DNA of 64,000 nt from contig DIGJ01000027.1 of assembly GCA_002419585.1 (NCBI GenBank), positions 49,318 to 113,317 on the forward strand, written 5' to 3'. The translations under genes were made by a program, and so were the position numbers. The first letter of the stretch is position 1. Each line of letters opens with the position of its first letter. The stretch is from Lachnoclostridium sp. UBA5725 (lineage in GTDB: Bacteria; Bacillota; Clostridia; Lachnospirales; Lachnospiraceae). Positions 48,563 to 57,206 of this stretch are shown piece by piece. A model generated the notes under the pieces. It was not told the DNA's origin. It searched no databases and saw only the letters and a program-made list of their open reading frames with translations.

Positions 48563-49718
48563 ATTTCATTTCCTCCCACTTTTTCTTCTTCTTAGCTTCC
48601 GCTTTTTCTTCAATTACTCGTTTTAAGCGTTTGAGCGTCCATTTACGCTGCTTGAATCTTCTCCATCCCCATCCCACGATTGCAATCGCTGGGAACAGAA
48701 ATATTAATATCATTAATCTCAAAAAAATGATTGCCAGATCTTCTTTCGCACGAGCTACATTTTCCCAATATGGATATTCCATTGGCTTTGTGTGCATCGA
48801 ACGAGTTCCAACACTTTTCATAGTTTCAAGTAATCGAACAAATGAAAATCGATTAGTATTTTCAAGAATTTCTACTTTTAATGCATCTAAATCTATCTCA
48901 CTGCTGGTAGTGCTAGTTAAATCAACACCTGCCACATTTTTTAAGATAATCTGTTTTGCAAATCCAGATACAGGATTTGGCAAAAGAATTTCATAACACC
49001 GAATCGGAGCTGAATTCGAATTTCCTCCATTCGAAGTTCCTCCATCCGCAGTACCTGCACTTGTGGCTCCTGATCCAGCAGTTCCAGACCCAGTCCCCTC
49101 TGAAAGCATTTCAAACGGTGCAAATATCATTGGTGTTTTTCCAACTGCATTCTTAGTTGCCTTATCCTCGGATAATTCAAATACACCCGCAACCACACAG
49201 GTCTTACTTCCAACCTGTACATTCATACCAACTACATCCGTAGAACCGAATAGCTGCCATGCAACTTCCTTATCAATAAGAATACGATCTTTCATCACAT
49301 CATTGGATGAAAAATAGTAACCTTCCAGCATTGTCATTGGATGAAAGAGAAAGAAATCTCCTCCTACTCCAATCATAGTTACATCTTCCGTTGTCTTACC
49401 CTTAATTACTTTTACCTTTGCTTTTCCCGAATAACAATCAACCCATAATCTGGCATTTGCATACTTTGATTTAAGAGACGCTTCTTCCAATGACTTTTGT
49501 ACACTGCTTCGGTAATTATTAATATTTGATTCATTGATTGTGGAATCCTGTGTAAAAAATGAAGATATTTGTGCATAATGCTGACCATCTCCACTAAACC
49601 TCTTGGCACCCTGCTGGGATAACTGACTACGGCTGATGCTGCATATATAAACAAAACATAAGACACCCAAAATTGTAAGAAAGCTGTAACCAATCTGTTT
49701 CTTACTTATTTTTATCAT
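48537..49718 (-). CDS. MacB-like extracytoplasmic protein with two membrane segments
   Basis: The 393-residue product has one membrane segment at residues 8-27, a large outer domain, and one near residues 330-352, followed by a very basic tail. The outer part contains GVGGDFFLFHPMTMLEGYYF, ILIDKEVAWQLFGSTDVVGM and CVVAGVFE, which resemble the periplasmic core domain of MacB/FtsX permeases. A complete MacB permease has four segments, so two are missing. A Gly/Ser/Thr-rich insert lies near residues 208-235. It overlaps the HlyD-like gene by 4 bp and the next gene by 26 bp. Its role in an importer locus is not known. Confidence 0.7.
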   Translation of the reverse strand: MIKISKKQIGYSFLTILGVLCFVYICSISRSQLSQQGAKRFSGDGQHYAQISSFFTQDSTINESNINNYRSSVQKSLEEASLKSKYANARLWVDCYSGKAKVKVIKGKTTEDVTMIGVGGDFFLFHPMTMLEGYYFSSNDVMKDRILIDKEVAWQLFGSTDVVGMNVQVGSKTCVVAGVFELSEDKATKNAVGKTPMIFAPFEMLSEGTGSGTAGSGATSAGTADGGTSNGGNSNSAPIRCYEILLPNPVSGFAKQIILKNVAGVDLTSTTSSEIDLDALKVEILENTNRFSFVRLLETMKSVGTRSMHTKPMEYPYWENVARAKEDLAIIFLRLMILIFLFPAIAIVGWGWRRFKQRKWTLKRLKRVIEEKAEAKKKKKWEEMKYEKEKSIN

Positions 49719-51409
49719 TCCTCGCCTCCCTCAACTAAGCGTACTTGCATTCCTGGCTGAATTGGTTTAGTTGATGTTGTAATAATAAATTCGCTTCCGG
49801 TTGCAGAGCCACTAATTGCAGAAGATGTCTCATCTGCTGCCTGCACTTGTACATCCAGTCTTGTTGCTACATATCGATTTCCTAATGGACTATTTTTTAC
49901 TTGTACCGCAAGTACAAATTTTCCTTTGTTATCTTCATGAATTGCACTATTTGGTACGATCGTATCATAGAACGAACTCTTATCTCCAATGGAAAGATCT
50001 AAACTTTGGCCAACCGATACATCTCCGGTAATGTTAAATGTTACAAGTCGCTTCTTACCTGCATTATCTGGGTCATTCTTTATGGATGCAACCGTCGCTG
50101 TAATTTCAGTTCCCCAAACATTTAAGATTTCTGCCGTATTGCCTTCTCGAATTTGCTTACTTTGTTCATTCGTTACACTCAACTTCGCACAATATCCACG
50201 GTCCGTTAATTCAATCACGGCAAGTGGGGTATCTACAGTTGTTTTATCTCCTGCAACACAGCTTACTGAACTTACAATACCTGTAACTTTAGAAACAACT
50301 TTATTTGTTGATCCCGACTTTGTAAGTCTTTTTACCTTATTAGCCAAACGGTCAACCTTCTTTTTCATACTAGTAAGCTGAACATTTGCAACCGCTTCTT
50401 TTGAAGAATCCTCACTTTGTGTTTTTTCAAGTGCTGCAACTAATTTTTCATAAGCGCGTTTTGTCGTATCAATATTTTTTGCCAAATCTTTGATTGAAAT
50501 TGCCTTTTGTTCTGTTTTTGCGTCTGTTAAGGATGTCGTTTTTTCTGTCAATTTAAGATTTGCTTCCGTTAAATTTTCATCTACGGTATCAAGCTGCTCC
50601 GTTACCGTCGCAATTTGTGCATCAATTACAGCCTGCTTTTCTGTCGTAGCATTCTCTAATGCAACCGATGCCTTATCCATGGTACGTCTTGCTGCTGCCA
50701 AAGCTAGGGAATAGTCGCCTCCATTTGCTCCAAGTGTCGCTGCATATTCTAAGTCTTCATATGCTTCTTTTGCCTTCTTATAAGCTATCGTCTCTGCTTT
50801 TACATCCGGTTTTTGACTTTGCAGATTTGCTTTTTGCCTTGTATAGGTTGCTTTTTGTTTTGTATATGTAGTTACCAACTCCTGTGCTTCATCTTTTTCC
50901 TTGGTAAGTGTATTGACTTTTTTCGTCCACTTCTTATAATTGATTTTTCCTTCTTTATAATCGACCAAAGCTTTTTTATAGTCTTCATTTGCAAATTGTA
51001 TGTCTAAATTACTCGAGCCATAATCCGGCGAAACTTCCAAGAGTTTTTGTTGGTATTCTAAATTTGCTGTGTCGTATGCATCCTGTGCTTCGTCTAGTGC
51101 AGTCCCATCGCTGTCGCCTAATATAAATAGAACCTGACCCTCTTTAATGGCATCACCTGCATGAATTTTTACTTCTTCTACTTTACGGCTTTCTTCTAAT
51201 TTGATTGAATAAGGCTCCATAGCTTCAACCGAAGCAGTTCCGCGAACTTTAGCGGCAACATTACCCGATGTCGTATACTGCGCAGATACCTCTGGCAAGG
51301 AATAATTCATGATTGTATTTGAAAAAAATGTTAGTATTAACATAATTATCAGAAATATAATCGTTACATTTTTGATCCAGTCTCTTCTTTTTTTTGCTTT
51401 TTCTTCCAT
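49715..51409 (-). CDS. HlyD-like membrane-fusion (adaptor) protein
   Basis: The 564-residue product has one N-terminal membrane segment (about 14-32), a lipoyl/biotinyl-like hairpin half (YSIKLEESRKVEEVKIHAGDAIKEGQVLFIL), a long coiled coil (about 120-350), the returning half (VSKVTGIVSSVSCVAGDKTTVDTPLAVIEL near 370-400) and C-terminal barrels. This is the order of RND/MacA adaptor proteins that link a pump to an outer component. A Gram-positive adaptor beside sugar-type permeases is unusual. It is translationally coupled to the MacB-like gene and follows the permease genes by 16 bp. Confidence 0.8.
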   Translation of the reverse strand: MEEKAKKRRDWIKNVTIIFLIIMLILTFFSNTIMNYSLPEVSAQYTTSGNVAAKVRGTASVEAMEPYSIKLEESRKVEEVKIHAGDAIKEGQVLFILGDSDGTALDEAQDAYDTANLEYQQKLLEVSPDYGSSNLDIQFANEDYKKALVDYKEGKINYKKWTKKVNTLTKEKDEAQELVTTYTKQKATYTRQKANLQSQKPDVKAETIAYKKAKEAYEDLEYAATLGANGGDYSLALAAARRTMDKASVALENATTEKQAVIDAQIATVTEQLDTVDENLTEANLKLTEKTTSLTDAKTEQKAISIKDLAKNIDTTKRAYEKLVAALEKTQSEDSSKEAVANVQLTSMKKKVDRLANKVKRLTKSGSTNKVVSKVTGIVSSVSCVAGDKTTVDTPLAVIELTDRGYCAKLSVTNEQSKQIREGNTAEILNVWGTEITATVASIKNDPDNAGKKRLVTFNITGDVSVGQSLDLSIGDKSSFYDTIVPNSAIHEDNKGKFVLAVQVKNSPLGNRYVATRLDVQVQAADETSSAISGSATGSEFIITTSTKPIQPGMQVRLVEGGEE

Positions 51410-51425
51410 TATTGTTCCTCTCTCT

Positions 51426-52322
51426 CTATCCCTTTACTGCTCCGGAATATGCAATTCCTTCAATCAGATAATCTTCACCATACAAAAACATTAAAAGTGC
51501 AGGTACCATATATATAGTAGCAACCGCAAATGCCAAGCCAACTTCTCCTGTATTAATTTTTGATAAAAATACCGACAATGGGTACATCGCTTCATCTGAT
51601 AACAAAATCAGTGGCTGTTCTACCATGTTCCAATAGTCAATAAAGACTAAAATTGCTACGGAAAACAAGGAACTCTTACATATCGGAAGGCAAACTTTAG
51701 TAAATATGCTCCATTCACCTGCACCATCGATCTCTGCTGATTCAATTAAGGATACCGGTATTCTTCGCATGAATTTCGTCAAAAGAAAGACACTAAAAGG
51801 TGCAAAGAATCCAGGTAGTAAAATCGCCCATCTGGTATTAATGATGCCAAGCCAGTTTGCAACAAGAAAGTTTGGAACTAACGTAACCTGATAAGGCATT
51901 AACATTAATATAATATAGACAAAAAATAACATTTCCTTTATTCTTCCTCGATGCCTGGTAAAGCTATAAGCGGCTAATGCGGCGATCAGTAACTGAAATA
52001 CCACAATTGGACCCACTAATATGACTGAATTCCAAAATTTCAGTAAATAATCGGGACTTTTAAATAGAACCGTTATGTATTGACTAAAGGAAACCATATC
52101 TGGTATAAATTTCAGATTAACCCTTTCTGCAACATAGGTTTTTTTACCTTCTTTGCTTTCACTTGCATTGTCAAGGATTGATCCATAGTTCGCCTTGATT
52201 TCATTTGCTGACATAAAAGAGTTCGCCATAGTTAGTATCGTTGGCATTAAAAACAAGCAGGCAAATATTGCGGCGATCATGGTGCGGATGCTCCTTCTGA
52301 AATAATGCTTCTTTAATGTCAT
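51426..52322 (-). CDS. Sugar-type ABC transporter permease (MalG family)
   Basis: The 298-residue inner-membrane protein has about six membrane segments and the EAA loop ESAEIDGAGEWSIFTKVCLP near residue 193-212, which contacts the ATPase. An enlarged outer loop lies between the first two segments (about 30-95). It overlaps the first permease gene by 4 bp. No ATPase gene lies in the operon, so a shared MsmK-type ATPase encoded elsewhere is the likely energy source. The substrate is unknown. Confidence 0.88.
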   Translation of the reverse strand: MTLKKHYFRRSIRTMIAAIFACLFLMPTILTMANSFMSANEIKANYGSILDNASESKEGKKTYVAERVNLKFIPDMVSFSQYITVLFKSPDYLLKFWNSVILVGPIVVFQLLIAALAAYSFTRHRGRIKEMLFFVYIILMLMPYQVTLVPNFLVANWLGIINTRWAILLPGFFAPFSVFLLTKFMRRIPVSLIESAEIDGAGEWSIFTKVCLPICKSSLFSVAILVFIDYWNMVEQPLILLSDEAMYPLSVFLSKINTGEVGLAFAVATIYMVPALLMFLYGEDYLIEGIAYSGAVKG

Positions 52323-53185
52323 CCTTCCACATCCTCTCCATATTTATTTTCGGTATAAAATAATAATCCAATAATAATTACCATTACAATCGCCATCAAT
52401 ATCGCTGCCGCAGATAACTTTTGGTAGTCCATGGACTGAAAGGTATTATTCATAAAGTTTTGAAGCATATACAAAGTGTCGTATGGATAATCTCCCGTTA
52501 ACAAATATACTTCTCGAAATATCTTAAATGAATTGATCAGTGATAATATTGTTACAAATAATATCGTTGGTGACAGAAATCGAAGTTTTATGTAAAAAAA
52601 TTGTACCAAGGTACTTGAAGAATCCAGTGTCGTAACCTCAAGCAAATCTTTTGGGATACTCCCAAGTGCTGCCATAAACAAAATCATGTCATATCCTAAG
52701 TTTTTCCATAGAAATAAAATAACAATTACCACCTGGCTGTAATCCGACTTTAACCAGTCGATCGGATTTATTCCAAAGTTTTGCAAAATTCCATTAATAG
52801 CGCCATTATAATGAAACAACACCTGCCAAATCAATACGATGGAAGCTACCGGTACCATCATTGGGCATAAAAAGAAAGTACGAAACTGGCTTTTAAATGG
52901 AATCCGGCTATCAATCAAAATCGCAAGTGCAAGTGACAAAACAACAGCTAATGGTACCACTATAATCGAAAACATCGCAGTATTCTTTGAAGCCTGCAAA
53001 AATGCCTGATTTTGAATGACATTAATAAAGTTCGAAAGAAATACAAACTGATGACTAATTGGGTTATCTACCATGGAATAATATATTACTACCAGAAATG
53101 GTAATACAAAAAACACCAAAAGTCCTAGTAAACTAGGACTTAAAAATGCTGCTGATTTGAGTTTTTTCTTCTTTTGCTCTCTCAT
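52319..53185 (-). CDS. Sugar-type ABC transporter permease (MalF family)
   Basis: The 288-residue protein starts with a basic stretch and SAAFLSPSLLGLLVFFVLPF, then about six membrane segments. The EAA loop is degenerate: LLEVTTLDSSSTLVQFFYIKL has Ser where the conserved Gly of the family normally stands. I choose the ATG at 53185 after AGGAG; another in-frame ATG at 53203 with a more distant AGGAG is also possible. It is the first gene of the six-gene operon. The altered EAA loop may change how it couples to its ATPase. Confidence 0.85.
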   Translation of the reverse strand: MREQKKKKLKSAAFLSPSLLGLLVFFVLPFLVVIYYSMVDNPISHQFVFLSNFINVIQNQAFLQASKNTAMFSIIVVPLAVVLSLALAILIDSRIPFKSQFRTFFLCPMMVPVASIVLIWQVLFHYNGAINGILQNFGINPIDWLKSDYSQVVIVILFLWKNLGYDMILFMAALGSIPKDLLEVTTLDSSSTLVQFFYIKLRFLSPTILFVTILSLINSFKIFREVYLLTGDYPYDTLYMLQNFMNNTFQSMDYQKLSAAAILMAIVMVIIIGLLFYTENKYGEDVEG

Positions 53186-53231
53186 TCTTACTCCTGTCTG
53201 CATATAAAACGCACTCCTACTTATACCTCTT

Positions 53232-53260
53232 ATTTTATGAAAAGGGGATATACATTGCAA
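53232..53260 (-). promoter_or_regulatory. Promoter of the hybrid ABC operon
   Basis: On the minus strand TTGCAA (53255-53260) and TAAAAT (53232-53237) are 17 bp apart, about 30-50 bp before the first permease gene. A palindrome, GCCTATTTTGAATAGGC, at 53301-53317 upstream may be an operator. Confidence 0.6.
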
Positions 53261-53323
53261 GTTAAGTTCCCATAACATTTCTTACAATTTCCTTACTACA
53301 GCCTATTTTGAATAGGCAAAAAC

Positions 53324-53370
53324 AGGGCTGTTGCAATATTCAAGTTTCTAATTTGATTTGCAACAGCCCT
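53324..53370 (-). terminator. Terminator after the M24 aminopeptidase gene
   Basis: AGGGCTGTTGCAA and TTGCAACAGCCCT pair perfectly (13 bp); TTTTTG follows on the minus strand. It insulates the aminopeptidase gene from the hybrid ABC operon. The motif GGGCTGTTGCAA recurs in the hairpin at 60950-60984. Confidence 0.85.
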
Positions 53371-53395
53371 ACTCCTACTCCTAGTTTTTCAGTAA

Positions 53396-55186
53396 TTAAA
53401 TTTCACGGGTATATATTTTTAACCATTCTACTTCTTCTTTTGTTAGATATGGCGATAGTTTTTCATATACATTTTTGTGATAATCATTCAGTAACTTTTT
53501 CTCACGTCCTGTCATTTCTTCTGGGATAATGGCATCTAGGTCAATTGGTGCATACGTAATAGTTTCAAAATACATAAACTGACCATATTCATTCTTTTCA
53601 CCCTTTAAACAAACGAGTTCATTTTCGGTACGTATGCCATATTCTCCTTCTAAATATACTCCTGGCTCATCGGTAGTAATCATACCCTCTTCCAGTGGAG
53701 AGCTATCATTTCTCTCTGGCACAATCTTCCAGCGAAAACCATTTGGTCCTTCGTGTACATTTAATAAATAGCCAATACCATGTCCAGTTCCACATTTATA
53801 ATCAATTCCCATATCCCATAATGGACCTCTGGATAAAATGTCTAAATTCAAACCGGAACATCCATATAAGAACTGCGCTGCTGCAAGATTTAAATTGGAA
53901 CGTGCTACGGTCGTAAAGTGTAATTTTTGTTTATCTGTTAATGTCCCAAGTGCCATCGTTCTTGTAATATCAGTAGATCCTTCATAGTAATGTCCGCCCG
54001 AATCTACCAATAAAAATCCTTCCGTTTCTAAAACCGCATTGGATTCCTCTGTGGCAGAATAATGCATCATAGCGGCGTTTGCTCCATATGCGCTTATCGT
54101 ATCAAAGCTTAATTCAATGAATCCTTCCTGCTCTCTCCTTCGATTTTCCAAATAGGTAGAGGCACTGATTTCCGTAATGGTTTCTTTTCCAATATTATTT
54201 TTCAACCAATACATAAACTTCGTAAATGCAACGCCATCTTTGATATGTGCATTTTTTGTATTTTCTATTTCGATTGAATTCTTAATTGCTTTCATAAGCA
54301 GAGTCGGATTCTTCTCATCCAATACCTTAATTTCTTTGTTCAGGCAATGACAGATTCTAAAATTCACACAAGATTTATCCATTAAAACGACTTCATCTTT
54401 TGTAAGCGTTGGAAGATAGTCATAGATTTCATTGTATTCTTTTACCGTAATTTGATTGTCGTTAAGATGTTTTATTACTTCTTCATTTAAAACTTCCTTG
54501 TTTGCAAACCAAAAGCTTTCGTTCGTTGTAATTACAGCATACGACAATACAACAGGAAAACTTCGAATATCATTTCCACGTATGTTAAACAGCCAGGCAA
54601 TATCATCTAATGATGTGATGACATGAACCGTAGCTCCTTTTTCTTTCATCACAGCTCTTACTTCATTTCGTTTTTCTTTCGCTGTTTTTCCCGCATATTT
54701 TACATCTAAAACAAAGCTGCGTTCTTTGGAAAACTCCGGTCTGTCAGTCCAGACAATATCCACTAAATCCTCGCTTACATGGAGGCTTCCCTTCTTTTTC
54801 TCTACAATCTTTTGAAAATCTGCACCTAACTTTCCATTAATAACACGACCATCAAATGAAAGACATCCACCTTCTTTTAATTGATTCTCAATAAATTCTT
54901 TTACCGTTGGAACGCCTTCTTCACCCATGCGGTACAGCATAATACCGCTTCCCTCTAATTGATTTGCTGCCTGAATAAAATATCTTCCATCCGTCCATAG
55001 CCCAGCTTCTGTCATGGTAATCACTGCAGTTCCAGCAGAACCAGTAAATCCAGTGATATATTTTCTCGCCTTAAAATACTCACCAACATATTCAGATTCA
55101 TGAAAATCAGAAGTTGGTACTACATAGATATCAATGTTTCTTTGTTTCATTTCTTCACGTAGTGCACGTAAGCGTTGCTTTATCAT
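53396..55186 (-). CDS. M24-family Xaa-Pro aminopeptidase
   Basis: The 596-residue product has two N-terminal creatinase-like domains, a catalytic pita-bread domain and a C-terminal M24C domain, the three-part form of cytosolic aminopeptidase P. Metal ligands are seen in LVDSGGHYYEGSTDITR (two Asp), GIGYLLNVHEGP (His), MITTDEPGVYLEG (Glu) and GIRTENE (Glu). It removes N-terminal residues before proline. The ATG at 55186 follows GGGAG. It is downstream of recJ and separated from it by about 130 bp. Confidence 0.93.
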   Translation of the reverse strand: MIKQRLRALREEMKQRNIDIYVVPTSDFHESEYVGEYFKARKYITGFTGSAGTAVITMTEAGLWTDGRYFIQAANQLEGSGIMLYRMGEEGVPTVKEFIENQLKEGGCLSFDGRVINGKLGADFQKIVEKKKGSLHVSEDLVDIVWTDRPEFSKERSFVLDVKYAGKTAKEKRNEVRAVMKEKGATVHVITSLDDIAWLFNIRGNDIRSFPVVLSYAVITTNESFWFANKEVLNEEVIKHLNDNQITVKEYNEIYDYLPTLTKDEVVLMDKSCVNFRICHCLNKEIKVLDEKNPTLLMKAIKNSIEIENTKNAHIKDGVAFTKFMYWLKNNIGKETITEISASTYLENRRREQEGFIELSFDTISAYGANAAMMHYSATEESNAVLETEGFLLVDSGGHYYEGSTDITRTMALGTLTDKQKLHFTTVARSNLNLAAAQFLYGCSGLNLDILSRGPLWDMGIDYKCGTGHGIGYLLNVHEGPNGFRWKIVPERNDSSPLEEGMITTDEPGVYLEGEYGIRTENELVCLKGEKNEYGQFMYFETITYAPIDLDAIIPEEMTGREKKLLNDYHKNVYEKLSPYLTKEEVEWLKIYTREI

Positions 55187-55316
55187 ATTTTTTTCTCCCA
55201 TTTATTTTTTTATTCGATTTGTATATAACCGTACAGTCACTCTTCCTAAAAAGATACTGTAATCTATATTTTTGCACCCAATCATTATACCCCCACATCT
55301 TTGACTTCACAAGCGA

Positions 55317-57059
55317 TTAGCGGTAATTTTGTATAATCAGCTGGGCACTTTCTAATCCATTGTATTCATTTATGTTTAAGCTAAATACGATATCCATACA
55401 GATTGATTTTTTACGTGCTAGCAAATCTTCGAACGAAGAATTCCCATATTTCTTTTCTACAGCTTCACGAAAACCCATAATATTTTGAAATATCATGCCA
55501 GTATACATCCCTTTTGCACTATTTGAGCGTAGTGTACACTTTAATACATTTTGGTTGCATCCTAAGATCTGCGCACTAACAAACTCTACATCTTTTAATA
55601 CAAAGTAAGGTTTTTCATTGCCTTTTCCATACGGTTCAAGACATTCCATCTGATGAATTAATGGTACACCTACTTTTTCAAATGGCAAGACCATATCAAA
55701 TGATACTTTCGCAATTAAATTATCTTCCGTTAAGGTTGTTGTTTCATTCAGGCGTCTCCTTAGTTCCTCCACATGCTCTTCCATTAAAGAAAGCCCTGCT
55801 GCCATAGGATGACCTCCAAATTTCAAAAGTATATCACTGCATTTACTTAATTCCTGAAACATATGATATTCTTCAATGGATCTTCCAGAACCCTTTGCCC
55901 CATGCTCCGTCTTTGTAATCACGATTGCCGGTTTATTATATCGTTCCCGGAGTCGTCCTGCTATGATACCTGCCAGACTCTCATGACAATTTTCACGATA
56001 TACAACCAATACTTTATCGTTTATTAATGACGAGTTTTCTACCATTTCAATGGCTGCTTGTAGATTTTCCTCCGTCATACTCTTTCTCTCATCATTCAAA
56101 CTTTTTAATTTTTTTGCAAGACATGATGCTTCTTCTCTATCCTTGCTTAATAATAACATTAAGCTTATCTGCGCAGATTCCAATCGTCCAGATGCATTGA
56201 TACAAGGTCCAATGACAAAGCCAAAATGATACGCATTTATGGGTTTTCCCAATAACCCGCATTCTTCTCGTAACGCTTGTAACCCCAGATTCTTGGTATG
56301 TTCAAACTGTGATATTCCAAATTTAACAATCACACGGTTCTCATTTTGCAAGTCCATAACGTCGCAAACCGTAGCAATTGCTGCATATTCAAGTAGGTCA
56401 TATGCATTTTTACGTTCCACCAGGAATTTATCATACAAAACTTCAATCAATTTGTAAGCAACCACAGCACCGCAGATTCCTTTATAAGGGTAGGAACAAT
56501 CCTCCTGTTTTGGATTTACAACCGCATCTGCCCCCGGAATCCCCCCTTCAACTGGTATATCATGATGATCCGTTACGATTACAGTAAGACCATTCTCTTT
56601 TGCATATGCAATTGCATCTTTTGCAGCAATTCCATTGTCACAGGTAAATATTGTATCTATCCCTTCTTGCACTGCTTTCTTCACGATATCAATATTGATT
56701 CCATATCCATCTTTAATACGATCTGGTATCTCATAATCAACGTACGCCCCGCAGTTTTTAAGTCCGGTAACGGATATGTATGTGGCCATCACGCCATCCA
56801 CGTCGTAATCTCCAATAATACGTATTTTTTTACCTTCTTTCATCTTTTCTTTTAGAATATCACATGCTTTTTCCAAATCTTTCATCAACAAAGGATTGTG
56901 CATGTGTTTTAGTGAAGGGTTTAGATATTGTTCCATTTCCTCTTTATTGTTGATACCACGATTGACAATAAGCTGCGCTATTACTGGATCGATATGATAC
57001 TCATTTCCAATCCGGTTGAAATTACCCGCTTTATTTTTAATAAACCATTTTTCTTTCAA
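55317..57059 (-). CDS. recJ: Single-stranded-DNA exonuclease RecJ
   Basis: The 580-residue product is a 5'-3' exonuclease of repair and recombination. The DHH motifs are present: IIGDYDVDGVMAT near residue 65, TCDNGIAA, VTDHHDIP near residue 145, and the DHHA1 motif GGHPMAAGLS near residue 412. No ATG fits; the TTG at 57057-57059 has AAGGAG 8 bases upstream and is chosen. It follows secDF, the usual clostridial order. Confidence 0.95.
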   Translation of the reverse strand: MKEKWFIKNKAGNFNRIGNEYHIDPVIAQLIVNRGINNKEEMEQYLNPSLKHMHNPLLMKDLEKACDILKEKMKEGKKIRIIGDYDVDGVMATYISVTGLKNCGAYVDYEIPDRIKDGYGINIDIVKKAVQEGIDTIFTCDNGIAAKDAIAYAKENGLTVIVTDHHDIPVEGGIPGADAVVNPKQEDCSYPYKGICGAVVAYKLIEVLYDKFLVERKNAYDLLEYAAIATVCDVMDLQNENRVIVKFGISQFEHTKNLGLQALREECGLLGKPINAYHFGFVIGPCINASGRLESAQISLMLLLSKDREEASCLAKKLKSLNDERKSMTEENLQAAIEMVENSSLINDKVLVVYRENCHESLAGIIAGRLRERYNKPAIVITKTEHGAKGSGRSIEEYHMFQELSKCSDILLKFGGHPMAAGLSLMEEHVEELRRRLNETTTLTEDNLIAKVSFDMVLPFEKVGVPLIHQMECLEPYGKGNEKPYFVLKDVEFVSAQILGCNQNVLKCTLRSNSAKGMYTGMIFQNIMGFREAVEKKYGNSSFEDLLARKKSICMDIVFSLNINEYNGLESAQLIIQNYR

Positions 57060-57120
57060 TGATACGACTCCTTTTTTCTCAATTCCTAACAAGCATAGCA
57101 TAGGAAAGAGTAAAATGAAA

Positions 57121-57153
57121 GGGACGTTACAAAATAAAATTTTGTAACGTCCC
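57121..57153 (-). terminator. Terminator between secDF and recJ
   Basis: GGGACGTTACAAAA and TTTTGTAACGTCCC pair perfectly (14 bp); the minus-strand tail is TTTCATTTTA. It lies about 50 bp after the secDF stop and should separate recJ expression. Confidence 0.85.
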
Positions 57154-57206
57154 TCTCATTTTACCAAAAGTCTTAATGATAATGATTCAGTTATAATATA
57201 AACTTA

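Noticed and set aside
43916..53203. Reading the hybrid operon as a complete multidrug or bacteriocin exporter
   Set aside because: There is no ATPase gene, no four-segment FtsX/MacB permease and no precursor peptide; the permeases and lipoproteins belong to importer families.
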